DNA of 64,000 nucleotides from Isochrysis galbana (Eukaryota > Haptophyta > Isochrysidales > Isochrysidaceae): contig CM030932.1 in the NCBI GenBank assembly GCA_018136815.1, forward strand, positions 10,118,269 to 10,182,268, given 5' to 3'. The notes under the pieces were generated by a model that saw only the letters and a program-made list of their open reading frames with translations, was not told the origin of the DNA and did not search any database. Below, piece by piece: positions 32,721-44,530 of this stretch. Numbering within the stretch: position 1 is the stretch's first letter; every line of letters begins with the position of its first letter. A program made the translations under genes and the position numbers.

Positions 32721-33689
32721 TAGCCCGGTCACTCACTCATTTTAACCACTATTTCCCACCTCCCCTGGGTGTCCAAGGATTCCTTAGGGTCCCCCCCTAC
32801 CTGCCCCGCCAACTCCCTCCCCACTCCGAACGACCCCCTCCCGCCCCACGAAGGGCAATGGCGTCGGTGAGGGACTCCCCTCCCTTCCCCCGCGCGTGGC
32901 GGTCTATTTTGGGAGATTGGGGCGGGCGCTCACGGGAGGGAATCAGAGTGGTGAATGTGGGGCGCATCACTATTAGAAACGCGGAGCTTCCGCGACGTCC
33001 GATCGCCCGCGATCGGCCGAAGAATGGCCTGGAGGTGGTGGCCATGCAGAGCCCAGAGCTCTCGCGAGCAGGGTGGGGGGTGACTAGTAGGTCGCACGCT
33101 GGTTCTTGAGGGTCGCACACACTCGTACTAACCCGTCCTGGCCCCTCGCACCGCAGGAATGCCTCGATTCGATCCGGCCCGACGCCCAGGGCCACGGCCC
33201 GATTGACGTCGAGAAGCGCTCGCTTGGACGCCTGGAGGTGCAGCTCCTCATGTGGCCGTGCGGCGCGACGGGCTGGTCGCGACCGGCCCGTTCAGGGCCT
33301 GCTTGTAACCCTCAAAGCCTCCTGGCCCGGCCCCACGCGTTCGCGCCCACCGTTGATCCGAAATTTTGAGAGCTAGTGTGTGGCGTGTTCACCTCTCACC
33401 TCCGCCTTCACCGCAAAGGCGTGCGCCGTGGCCGCTAGGTACATGGATTTGGCTCCTGGGGCGGAACCATTTCATGTGATGAGATTTAGATCGCCCTAAG
33501 CAAGCTGAGGGGCAAGAGAGCGCCAGCGGCAAGCGCAGTCGCGTGCGAAAGTTGGGCACTCTGGCCCATTCGGCCCCCTTGGTCTTGTTGTCGATGTTGC
33601 GCAGGGCCAACTTCGACGCGATGTGTGCGGCCGGCGGCGGCGATTGGCGTGGCTGCTAGGGCGGCATCTTTGCAAGTAATGCCTGTTGC

Positions 33690-35715
33690 GTCATTCTATC
33701 TTAGTGGATGGCCGAGAAGGCGCCGGCAGCGCGCCCGGTCGCGGTCGAAAGTCGGGCACTCGGCCCGTTCGGCCCGGTGACGTTGGCGTGGTCGTCGGCG
33801 CCACACACGGCCGACTATGGCGCGATGCGCGCGGGCGGGGGCGGCGATTGGTGTTGCTGCTAGGGCGGCATATTCGGATTTGGTGTCTGGCAAGCCATTC
33901 TATCCCAGTGCAAGACCGAGAAAGCGCCGGCAGCGCGCCCGGTCGCGGTCGAAAGTCGGGCACTCGGCCCGTTTGGCCAGGTAACGTTGGCGTAGTTTTC
34001 GGCGCCACGCACCGCCGACTATGATGCAATGCGCGCGGGCGGCGGGGGCGATTGGCGTGGCTGCTAGGGCGGCATATTCGGATATGGTGCCTGGCAAGCC
34101 ATTCTATCCCAGTGGGAGACCAACAAAGCGCCGGCAGCGCGCCCGGTCGCGGTCGAAAGTCGGGCACTCGGCCCGTTCGACCCGGTGACGTTGGCGTGGT
34201 CGTCGGCGCCACACACGGCCGACTATGGCGCGATGCGCGCGGGCGGGGGCGGCGATTGGTGTTGCTGCTAGGGCGGCATATTCGGATTTGGTGTCTGGCA
34301 AGCCAATCTATCCCAGTGCAAGACCGAGAAAGCGTCGGCAGCGCGCCCGGTCGCGGTCGAAAGTCGGGCACTCGGCCCGTTTGGCCAGGTAACGTTGGCG
34401 TAGTTATCGGCGCCACGCACCGCCGACTATGATGCAATGCGCGCGGGCGGGGGCGGCGATTGGTGTTGCTGCTAGGGCGGCATATTCGGATTTGGTGTCT
34501 GGCAAGCCATTCTATCCCAGTGCAAGACCGAGAAAGCGCCGGCAGCGCGCCCGGTCGCGGTCGAAAGTCGGGCACTTGGCCCGTTTGGCCAGGTAACGTT
34601 GGCGTAGTTTTCGGCGCCACGCACCGCCGACTATGATGCAATGCGCGCGGGCGGCGGGGGCGATTGGTGTTGCTGCTAGGGCGGCATATTCGGATTTGGT
34701 GTCTGGCAAGCCATTGTATCCCAGTGGGAGACCAAGAAAGCGCCGGCAGCGCGCCCGGTCGCGGTCGAAAGTCGGGCACTCGGCCCGTTCGGCCCGGTGA
34801 CGTTGGCGTGGTCGTCGGCGCCACACACGGCCGACTATGGCGCGATGCGCGCGGGCGGGGGCGGCGATTGGTGTTGCTGCTAGGGCGGCATATTCGGATT
34901 TGGTGTCTGGCAAGCCATTCTATCCCAGTGCAAGACCGAGAAAGCGCCGGCAGCGCGCCCGGTCGCGGTCGAAAGTCGGGCACTCGGCCCGTTTGGCCAG
35001 GTAACGTTGGCGTAGTTTTCGGCGCCACGCACCGCCGACTATGATGCAATGCGCGCGGGCGGCGGGGGCGATTGGCGTGGCTGCTAGGGCGGCATATTCG
35101 GATATGGTGCCTGGCAAGCCATTCTATCCCAGTGGGAGACCAACAAAGCGCCGGCAGCGCGCCCGGTCGCGGTCGAAAGTCGGGCACTCGGCCCGTTCGA
35201 CCCGGTGACGTTGGCGTGGTCGTCGGCGCCACACACGGCCGACTATGGCGCGATGCGCGCGGGCGGGGGCGGCGATTGGTGTTGCTGCTAGGGCGGCATA
35301 TTCGGATTTGGTGTCTGGCAAGCCAATCTATCCCAGTGCAAGACCGAGAAAGCGCCGGCAGCGCGCCCGGTCGCGGTCGAAAGTCGGGCACTTGGCCCGT
35401 TTGGCCAGGTAACGTTGGCGTAGTTTTCGGCGCCACGCACCGCCGACTATGATGCAATGCGCGCGGGCGGCGGGGGCGATTGGCGTGGCTGCTAGGGCGG
35501 CATATTCGGATTTGGTGTCTGGCAAGCCATTGTATCCCAGTGGGAGACCAAGAAAGCGCCGGCAGCGCGCCCGGTCGCGGTCGAAAGTCGGGCACTCGGC
35601 CCGTTCGGCCCGGTGACGTTGGCGTGGTCGTCGGCGCCACACACGGCCGACTATGGCGCGATGCGCGCGGGCGGGGGCGACGATTGGCGTGGCTGCAAGG
35701 GCGGCATTTGTGAAT
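33690..35715. repeat. 204-bp satellite array, copy 1
   Basis: Junctions recur at 33900, 34104, 34308, 34512, 34716, 34920, 35124, 35328 and 35532, exactly 204 apart. Two variants (AGTGCAAGACCGAG and AGTGGGAGACCAA) alternate with a higher-order pattern of about five units (A-B-A-A-B). Because 204 is a multiple of 3, reading frames stay open on both strands (649 codons on minus, 33691-35640); these are probably not genes. Confidence 0.95.
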
Positions 35716-36420
35716 ATGGTGCTTGGTGTGCCACCCAGTGCAACTGGATCAACACCAAAACGCCGCCAGCGCGCTCGGTGCCGGCTCAAAGTTGGGCACT
35801 CGCGCGTATCACGGCACCGGGACGGTAGCGTTGAAGCCGGGGGCGTGGCCGATTTCGGCGCGGTGCACGCGGCCGGCTGCGGCGATTGGCGTAGCTGCAA
35901 GGGCGGCATTTGCGAATATGGTGCCTGGTGTGCCACCCAGTGCAACTGGAACAACACCAAAACGCCGCCAGCGCGCTCGGTGCCGGCTCAAAGTTGGGCA
36001 CTCGCGCGTATCACGGCACCGGGACGGTAGCGTTGAAGCCGGGGGCGTGGCCGATTTCGGCGCGGTGCACGCGGCCGGCTGCGGCGATTGGCGTAGCTGC
36101 AAGGGCGGCATTTGTGAATATGGTGCCTGGTGTGCCACCCAGTGCAACTGGATCAACACCAAAGCGCCGCCAGCGCGCTCGGTGCCGGCTCAAAGTTGGG
36201 CACTCGCGCGTATCACGGCACCGGGACGGTAGCGTTGAAGCCGGGGGCGTGGCCGATTTCGGCGCGGTGCACGCGGCCGGCTGCGGCGATTGGCGTAGCT
36301 GCAAGGGCGGCATTTGCGAATATGGTGCTTGGTGTGCCACCCAGTGCAACTGGATCAACACCAAAACGCCGGCAGCCCGCCCAGTTTTGGTGCAAAGTTG
36401 GGGCTTCTCGTCTCAACAAA
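35716..36420. repeat. 202-bp satellite array, copy 1 (four units)
   Basis: The marker GTGCCACCCAGTGCAACTGG recurs four times at 202-bp spacing (35729, 35931, 36133, 36335). It is related to but distinct from the 204-bp repeat (shared GGCGATTGGCGT-GCTGC and GGGCGGCAT). Confidence 0.95.
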
Positions 36421-36808
36421 TGTAGCGTTTCGTGAACGGCTGTTAGTAGTGATACTCATGTACATATCGATGTCAATCGCAATCTGTGTCGATGATCATA
36501 TAATGTGTAGAGAAGCACAATTCGTGGAGGGTATGAGCTGGTAGAGCTTATGGCTCCGTCACTAGTTGTGCATGCCTTGCATGAAGGGCATCAGTAAAAA
36601 TATACCGGAGGGGGGCCCGAATACTTTTTAGCGCTTGGTCTTCGGAGGCTTAAAATTGGCCATTTTTCGAAAATTTTGCCGGCGGACCCCCCATTTTTTT
36701 TGCTGATCTCTCATACCAGAACCTATAGAAAGCTTATTTAGGCCTCCATTTGCCCATTACCGATTTCGCCCTCCGCACCCCCCTAGTGAGTGACCGGGCT
36801 ACGAAGAG

Positions 36809-36820
36809 GATGCAACTTGA
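36809..36820. other. Target remnant between the two TIR elements
   Basis: GATGCAACTTGA. The last seven bases (36814-36820, AACTTGA) are the left TSD of copy 2. Together with CGAAGAG this rebuilds a target related to the MITE end at 44531 (AAGAGGATGCAACTTGAGG). Confidence 0.85.
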
Positions 36821-37788
36821 TAGCCCGGTCACTCACTCATTTTAACCACTATTTCCCACCTCCCCTGGGTGTCCAAGGATTCCTTAGGGTCCCCCCTACC
36901 TGCCCCGCCAACTCCCTCCCCACTCCGAACGACCCCCTCCCGCCCCACGAAGGGCAATGGCGTCGGTGAGGGACTCCCCTCCCTTCCCCCGCGCGTGGCG
37001 GTCTATTTTGGGAGATTGGGGCGGGCGCTCACGGGAGGGAATCAGAGTGGTGAATGTGGGGCGCATCACTATTAGAAACGCGGAGCTTCCGCGACGTCCG
37101 ATCGCCCGCGATCGGCCGAAGAATGGCCTGGAGGTGGTGGCCATGCAGAGCCCAGAGCTCTCGCGAGCAGGGTGGGGGGTGACTAGTAGGTCGCACGCTG
37201 GTTCTTGAGGGTCGCACACACTCGTACTAACCCGTCCTGGCCCCTCGCACCGCAGGAATGCCTCGATTCGATCCGGCCCGACGCCCAGGGCCACGGCCCG
37301 ATTGACGTCGAGAAGCGCTCGCTTGGACGCCTGGAGGTGCAGCTCCTCATGTGGCCGTGCGGCGCGACGGGCTGGTCGCGACCGGCCCGTTCAGGGCCTG
37401 CTTGTAACCCTCAAAGCCTCCTGGCCCGGCCCCACGCGTTCGCGCCCACCGTTGATCCGAAATTTTGAGAGCTAGTGTGTGGCGTGTTCACCTCTCACCT
37501 CCGCCTTCACCGCAAAGGCGTGCGCCGTGGCCGCTAGGTACATGGATTTGGCTCCTGGGGCGGAACCATTTCATGTGATGAGATTTAGATCGCCCTAAGC
37601 AAGCTGAGGGGCAAGAGAGCGCCAGCGGCAAGCGCAGTCGCGTGCGAAAGTTGGGCACTCTGGCCCATTCGGCCCCCTTGGTCTTGTTGTCGATGTTGCG
37701 CAGGGCCAACTTCGACGCGATGTGTGCGGCCGGCGGCGGCGATTGGCGTGGCTGCTAGGGCGGCATCTTTGCAAGTAATGCCTGTTGC

Positions 37789-39814
37789 GTCATTCTATCT
37801 TAGTGGATGGCCGAGAAGGCGCCGGCAGCGCGCCCGGTCGCGGTCGAAAGTCGGGCACTCGGCCCGTTCGACCCGGTGACGTTGGCGTGGTCGTCGGCGC
37901 CACACACGGCCGACTATGGCGCGATGCGCGCGGGCGGGGGCGGCGATTGGTGTTGCTGCTAGGGCGGCATATTCGGATTTGGTGTCTGGCAAGCCATTCT
38001 ATCCCAGTGCAAGACCGAGAAAGCGCCGGCAGCGCGCCCGGTCGCGGTCGAAAGTCGGGCACTCGGCCCGTTTGGCCAGGTAACGTTGGCGTAGTTTTCG
38101 GCGCCACGCACCGCCGACTATGATGCAATGCGCGCGGGCGGCGGGGGCGATTGGCGTGGCTGCTAGGGCGGCATATTCGGATATGGTGCCTGGCAAGCCA
38201 TTCTATCCCAGTGGGAGACCAACAAAGCGCCGGCAGCGCGCCCGGTCGCGGTCGAAAGTCGGGCACTCGGCCCGTTCGACCCGGTGACGTTGGCGTGGTC
38301 GTCGGCGCCACACACGGCCGACTATGGCGCGATGCGCGCGGGCGGGGGCGGCGATTGGTGTTGCTGCTAGGGCGGCATATTCGGATTTGGTGTCTGGCAA
38401 GCCAATCTATCCCAGTGCAAGACCGAGAAAGCGTCGGCAGCGCGCCCGGTCGCGGTCGAAAGTCGGGCACTCGGCCCGTTTGGCCAGGTAACGTTGGCGT
38501 AGTTATCGGCGCCACGCACCGCCGACTATGATGCAATGCGCGCGGGCGGGGGCGGCGATTGGTGTTGCTGCTAGGGCGGCATATTCGGATTTGGTGTCTG
38601 GCAAGCCATTCTATCCCAGTGCAAGACCGAGAAAGCGCCGGCAGCGCGCCCGGTCGCGGTCGAAAGTCGGGCACTTGGCCCGTTTGGCCAGGTAACGTTG
38701 GCGTAGTTTTCGGCGCCACGCACCGCCGACTATGATGCAATGCGCGCGGGCGGCGGGGGCGATTGGTGTTGCTGCTAGGGCGGCATATTCGGATTTGGTG
38801 TCTGGCAAGCCATTGTATCCCAGTGGGAGACCAAGAAAGCGCCGGCAGCGCGCCCGGTCGCGGTCGAAAGTCGGGCACTCGGCCCGTTCGGCCCGGTGAC
38901 GTTGGCGTGGTCGTCGGCGCCACACACGGCCGACTATGGCGCGATGCGCGCGGGCGGGGGCGGCGATTGGTGTTGCTGCTAGGGCGGCATATTCGGATTT
39001 GGTGTCTGGCAAGCCATTCTATCCCAGTGCAAGACCGAGAAAGCGCCGGCAGCGCGCCCGGTCGCGGTCGAAAGTCGGGCACTCGGCCCGTTTGGCCAGG
39101 TAACGTTGGCGTAGTTTTCGGCGCCACGCACCGCCGACTATGATGCAATGCGCGCGGGCGGCGGGGGCGATTGGCGTGGCTGCTAGGGCGGCATATTCGG
39201 ATATGGTGCCTGGCAAGCCATTCTATCCCAGTGGGAGACCAACAAAGCGCCGGCAGCGCGCCCGGTCGCGGTCGAAAGTCGGGCACTCGGCCCGTTCGAC
39301 CCGGTGACGTTGGCGTGGTCGTCGGCGCCACACACGGCCGACTATGGCGCGATGCGCGCGGGCGGGGGCGGCGATTGGTGTTGCTGCTAGGGCGGCATAT
39401 TCGGATTTGGTGTCTGGCAAGCCAATCTATCCCAGTGCAAGACCGAGAAAGCGCCGGCAGCGCGCCCGGTCGCGGTCGAAAGTCGGGCACTTGGCCCGTT
39501 TGGCCAGGTAACGTTGGCGTAGTTTTCGGCGCCACGCACCGCCGACTATGATGCAATGCGCGCGGGCGGCGGGGGCGATTGGCGTGGCTGCTAGGGCGGC
39601 ATATTCGGATTTGGTGTCTGGCAAGCCATTGTATCCCAGTGGGAGACCAAGAAAGCGCCGGCAGCGCGCCCGGTCGCGGTCGAAAGTCGGGCACTCGGCC
39701 CGTTCGGCCCGGTGACGTTGGCGTGGTCGTCGGCGCCACACACGGCCGACTATGGCGCGATGCGCGCGGGCGGGGGCGACGATTGGCGTGGCTGCAAGGG
39801 CGGCATTTGTGAAT
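37789..39814. repeat. 204-bp satellite array, copy 2
   Basis: Same order of variant units as copy 1, shifted by 4099 bases, again with a 649-codon open frame on minus (37790-39739). Confidence 0.95.
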
Positions 39815-40721
39815 ATGGTGCTTGGTGTGCCACCCAGTGCAACTGGATCAACACCAAAACGCCGCCAGCGCGCTCGGTGCCGGCTCAAAGTTGGGCACTC
39901 GCGCGTATCACGGCACCGGGACGGTAGCGTTGAAGCCGGGGGCGTGGCCGATTTCGGCGCGGTGCACGCGGCCGGCTGCGGCGATTGGCGTAGCTGCAAG
40001 GGCGGCATTTGCGAATATGGCGCCTGGTGTGCCACCCAGTGCAACTGGAACAACACCAAAACGCCGCCAGCGCGCTCGGTGCCGGCTCAAAGTTGGGCAC
40101 TCGCGCGTATCACGGCACCGGGACGGTAGCGTTGAAGCCGGGGGCGTGGCCGATTTCGGCGCGGTGCACGCGGCCGGCTGCGGCGATTGGCGTAGCTGCA
40201 AGGGCGGCATTTGCGAATATGGTGCCTGGTGTGCCACCCAGTGCAACTGGAACAACACCAAAACGCCGCCAGCGCGCTCGGTGCCGGCTCAAAGTTGGGC
40301 ACTCGCGCGTATCACGGCACCGGGACGGTAGCGTTGAAGCCGGGGGCGTGGCCGATTTCGGCGCGGTGCACGCGGCCGGCTGCGGCGATTGGCGTAGCTG
40401 CAAGGGCGGCATTTGTGAATATGGTGCCTGGTGTGCCACCCAGTGCAACTGGATCAACACCAAAGCGCCGCCAGCGCGCTCGGTGCCGGCTCAAAGTTGG
40501 GCACTCGCGCGTATCACGGCACCGGGACGGTAGCGTTGAAGCCGGGGGCGTGGCCGATTTCGGCGCGGTGCACGCGGCCGGCTGCGGCGATTGGCGTAGC
40601 TGCAAGGGCGGCATTTGCGAATATGGTGCTTGGTGTGCCACCCAGTGCAACTGGATCAACACCAAAACGCCGGCAGCCCGCCCAGTTTTGGTGCAAAGTT
40701 GGGGCTTCTCGTCTCAACAAA
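39815..40721. repeat. 202-bp satellite array, copy 2 (five units)
   Basis: The GTGCCACCCAGTGCAACTGG marker occurs at about 39828, 40030, 40232, 40434 and 40636, one unit more than copy 1. This shows the array changes by whole units. Confidence 0.95.
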
Positions 40722-41109
40722 TGTAGCGTTTCGTGAACGGCTGTTAGTAGTGATACTCATGTACATATCGATGTCAATCGCAATCTGTGTCGATGATCAT
40801 ATAATGTGTAGAGAAGCACAATTCGTGGAGGGTATGAGCTGGTAGAGCTTATGGCTCCGTCACTAGTTGTGCATGCCTTGCATGAAGGGCATCAGTAAAA
40901 ATATACCGGAGGGGGGCCCGAATACTTTTTAGCGCTTGGTCTTCGGAGGCTTAAAATTGGCCATTTTTCGAAAATTTTGCCGGCGGACCCCCCATTTTTT
41001 TTGCTGATCTCTCATACCAGAACCTATAGAAAGCTTATTTAGGCCTCCATTTGCCCATTACCGATTTCGCCCTCCGCACCCCCCTAGTGAGTGACCGGGC
41101 TAAACTTGA

Positions 41110-41930
41110 GGTTCCCTTTTTTTAGCAGCGGGCGGCTCAGCTTTGCGGTGATTGCCGCCGCAACGGCGGCCTCGCCGGTGCGCGCGAAACCGACGGCGGA
41201 GACTGCGTCGGCCCATTGTTGTTGAGAAGCATCGGGTTGTGCATGAGCCTGTAGGCGAGCTTGCTCATCTCCGCCTTGAAGGATGCGGTCCCATCGTCTA
41301 AGTAGCGCTGGGCGAAGTAGGCATTGGTCGCCATCACGCCGAGGATGGTCGTGAAGAAGCGCGTCTTGAACGTGTTCGTCAGGATGCGCTTCTCCATCGC
41401 GAGCGTGTTGTTCTGCCGTAGCGATTGTGGCGATCCGTGGCGGGCTGGGCGAGAGTGGCGTCGTTGAGCACGCGGGGACACTTGCGCCTGCCCTTCACTA
41501 GCGACGATTCGAAGACTCCGATGGTCTCCTCAAAGCCCTCTGCGACGTCGAACGTGTCGGTCATCAGGTCCACGTAACGAACGGGATCACCGTTGAGCGT
41601 CGTGCCGTGTGTGCTGATGAAGGTGTGGATGGAATCACCGCGGCGCTGAGAGACGCAGAACATGTCAAAAGCTTCGGTGCCGTCGCCGAGGTCGACCTTG
41701 GTGGTGTAGACCGCGTGCGAGCCGTCGGTTTTAGCCGTGGCCATCTTGATCTCCTCTGTGGGGTAGCCCTTCGTATTGGTCTTTACGTCGCCGAAGCTGT
41801 ACATGCCGACGCGCTTAAGGTCTTGTAGCCCATGAACCAGCTGTCACCGTAGACGGCCCGGCCGGTACCGTGCCAGGGCTTGGTGGCGCACGTGCGCACC
41901 TGTCTCGGCATGTCGTTCGAGTGGTTGTGA
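41110..41930 (-). pseudogene. piggyBac-like transposase, catalytic-core part, frameshifted
   Basis: The minus strand reads, in three frames, VYGDSWFMG (catalytic Asp region), then MYSFGDVKTNTKGYPTEEI (the VKT-x-KGYP block usual in piggyBac/PGBD proteins), DMFCVSQRR, FISTHGTTLNGDPV, and then RFFTTILGVMATNAYFAQRY. At least two frame changes are seen: one before the KxxGMYSFGD block and one near 41400-41480. It is therefore decayed. Its C-terminal module is at 32336-32720, now 8.4 kb away beyond the two TIR elements. Confidence 0.7.
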
Positions 41931-42690
41931 GTGGGCTGAGCTCTGGTCGTCGCAGGATTGGTACCTTAGACATGTGGTGGCCCGCGACATGGGTCAGCTG
42001 GGAGGTACTCCCGCAGGCGTGTCGGGCATCGTGCGACGGCTCACGACGGAGGGTCCGCGCGCGGGGCGGGGGAGGAGCAATGGAGGACCTCACTCAGAGT
42101 GCCCAACTTTGGGCGGCTCTGACGAGACTCAATGGGTGAGCTCCGAACCTCCGCGGCAAGATGGACTGAGGGGACACTGTGCCCGAGGGCTGCGCACCGA
42201 TTTCGGGCAACGGGTGCCCACCGTTGGGCCGAGAGGGCCGCCATGGCGGGGAAATCCAGTAGAGAGAGGGGTACGATTCCATGGATTTCGTACCCCAGGG
42301 GGGTACATTGTAGCACAAAACATTTTAACCGTAATAGTCTCGTACCCTTCGCCTTCGCTAGTCTCAGGCTACGCTCGCAACGTACTCGCTAGTGGCCTGA
42401 AGCTATCCTCAAGCTATCCTTTCTGACCGAGCCCAGAGGCCATACGAACTAAGAACAGTGTTGCCTGCAATGCGCCATCGCCATAGGAGCAGTCGCCGCA
42501 CAGGAAGTGCGCAGAGTATTCCAGATGCTTGACCCATGCCGTAAGTAAACACCTCATCTTGATTCCAAGGCTTTAACATTTAAAGGACCGGTAGCGATAC
42601 TGATCAAGCCGCACGGGTCTCCCAGCGATATGCGTGGCCACCAATATCAGGCCGGGGGTGGCTATGTAGACACCCCCAATGCTTGCGGCC
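41931..42690. other. No gene seen; possible 5' remains of the piggyBac-like gene
   Basis: GC-rich to 42.3 kb, then mixed intergenic sequence up to the coiled-coil gene's stop. Confidence 0.35.
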
Positions 42691-44196
42691 TCACTCGGGC
42701 GCGCCCAACTCGCCAATCAGCGCCTGGATGCTCTCAAGCTGCGCGCCGATCGCGAGCGTGCGCTGAAGCTGCGTGTTGCAGCGCGCGATCTCGCGCTCTT
42801 TGGCGGCGAGTGTTCCCTCAAGCTCGGAGATTCGCGCAGCGTGGGCATCAAGCAGCGTGGCGGCGGCGGCGGCGGCCTCCGCCTGCTCATGCGCTGCGTC
42901 ATCGCGCACACGCAGCATCGCCACCGCCCTCGCCTCGGCCTCGCGCGAGTCTTCGAGCGCCCGCCGCATCTCATCGGCGAGGCCCATCGCGGCGGCCCGC
43001 TCGCGCTCGGCAAGCTGTGCGTCAGAAATCAGCCTGGCCTCGCGAGCGGCAGCGGCCTGAGCAGCGGCCTCCCTCTCGTGCTTCGCGGTGTTGCGTTCCG
43101 CCTCAAGCATACGCACACGCTCCTCCGCCCCCTCGGCACGTTCACGCTCGCGCTCGGCGCGCTCGCGCTCCCGCACGGCGCGCTCACGCTCGCGTTCAGC
43201 GCGCTCGTGCTCGTCATCGGCCCTTGCCCGAGCCGCGTCCGCTCGCTCCGTCTCAGCTCGGCCAAGCTTGCATGCCTCCTCGGCGCGAACGCGCAAAGCC
43301 TCACCTTGCTCGAGCACTGCCTTCAGCCTCGCCTCGCCCTCGCGCAGCCGTCGCTCCAGCGCCTCGATACGCGCAGTGGCGACTGAGGCGGCCTCCGCGC
43401 CCTCAGTATTCGCCTCGACCAGCTGCTTTGCAAGCCTCGCCTCGCGCTCGGCACTCGTCTGAAGCTGTGCCTCAAGGTGGCGGTGCGCACGTGCAAGTAA
43501 CACCATCTTCTCGCGCCCGCATTCTATCGCCGTGGCGCGCGACTCGGCCAGCGCCGTGGCCTCGGTCTTCTCGACGGAGAGGCGCGCCACCTGAGCGGCA
43601 AGGGCGCGGTGCGAGGCGGAGGCTTAGAGCGAGCAGGGCGGAGGGGGTGTCGACTTGCTCTTCATGCTTCACCTGCTTGGCAGGCCTGGTATTGCAAAAG
43701 GGCCGGGCGGGTAGGGTGCGTGTTTGAACGGCAAGCAAGCACGAAAAGGAAAGGCGAAGAATAGGGACCACGGGCTTGCGACGCCTCCTCCTTTCGGCGG
43801 AGTGGTTTTCCGCCTACTCGGCAGGCAAAGGCATTGCATGGTGGGGTAGGGCAGTGGGCCTAGAAAGGCCAGGCATCTGTGGAGGCTCTCATCATGACAG
43901 AGACTATCCGTCTTCTAGATAGATGCGGGTGCGCTAGACACGGGCCTGGAGGGCGAGCGGTGAGCGGAGAAGGCCAGAGGGAGCGCAGATGCCCCCACTG
44001 AAGCAAAGGTGGAAGGGGGACACTCCACCTGCTCTGCAGAGGCAGCGAGCCGGGCGCCCAGCCGGCCTAGCTCTCGCTGTGAGGCTGCAAGGCGGTGTGA
44101 GAGGTTCGCCGACGAGGCGGCTGCTTCTTCCGCCCGCCGCTCCGCCCGCCGGCGCAGCAGGTCCGCGTGAGAGACCTCTGAGAGCTCCCCGGGCAT
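42691..44196 (-). CDS. Coiled-coil protein, 2 exons, hypothetical
   Basis: Exon 1 is 44196-44029 (56 residues from MPGELSEVS) and exon 2 is 43590-42691 (299 residues). The intron is GT-AG and phase 0, and SAEQ/VARL joins smoothly. Almost the whole protein of about 355 residues is heptad-rich and charged, with Glu/Arg-dense repeats (ERERAVRERERAERERERAE) and no globular domain. Such proteins are usually structural, for example cytoskeletal, centrosomal or flagellar scaffolds, but nothing here specifies a partner. Upstream a second in-frame ATG at 44253 would add 19 residues. The function is unknown. Confidence 0.65.
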
Positions 44197-44530
44197 ACGT
44201 CCCCCACCACACAGCAGCAGCAGCCGGTAGCCGCCGCCACTCAATCGCACCACTCGATCGACACTCGAGAGTCATTCGCAAAAATACTTCCTCTATTTTA
44301 AGTCGTCAGAGTTTTATTGTTGTGTTAGTGTTAGTATAACCTTAGTGCTGCGGCACCGTAGCCCTTCGACGGCAACGGAGCCCCTCCCCCGCGATGGGGG
44401 TATGCGCGGTTGGCGCATGGCTCGTCCGGTGGATGTGGCTAGGAGTGCTAGCTAACAAGATCTAATACGACGCTATAAATTCAAACGTGGTACCCCCGCC
44501 CCCGCCGCCGAGAGGCGAGAGGTAGGTGGT
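44197..44530. other. Upstream flank of the coiled-coil gene
   Basis: Mixed sequence; no gene or clear promoter motif. Confidence 0.3.

Larger units (their letters stand above)
32721..36801. mobile_element. Satellite-bearing TIR element, copy 1 (4081 bp)
   Basis: Ends are TAGCCCGGTCACTCACT and its inverse. It is flanked by the 7-bp duplication CGAAGAG (32714-32720 and 36802-36808). It contains about 1 kb of unique left sequence, an array of 204-bp units, an array of four 202-bp units, and a ~400-bp right region. No transposase motif was recognised, so it is presumably mobilised in trans. Confidence 0.9.
36821..41102. mobile_element. Satellite-bearing TIR element, copy 2 (4282 bp)
   Basis: Same TIRs as copy 1, flanked by AACTTGA at 36814-36820 and 41103-41109. 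It is nearly identical to copy 1. Differences noticed: one extra 202-bp unit, one C fewer in a C-run near 36890, and a few substitutions (for example TTCGACCC for TTCGGCCC near 37868). Transposition must have been recent. Confidence 0.9.

Noticed and set aside
32161-32736. 191-residue Ser/Arg-rich ORF on minus
   Set aside because: A shadow frame of the piggyBac-like Cys-rich module, which is read in another frame of the same strand.
32797-33195. Possible transposase in the unique left region of the TIR element
   Set aside because: The frame has no catalytic or DNA-binding motif that could be recognised, and overlapping frames on the other strand are equally open.
33690-36420. CRISPR-like array of regular repeats
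   Set aside because: Whole 204/202-bp units are tandemly repeated without short repeats and unique spacers; the DNA is eukaryotic.
36821-41102. Copy 2 as an assembly duplication of copy 1
   Set aside because: The two copies have different TSDs, differ by one 202-bp unit and several substitutions, and flank unique target bases.
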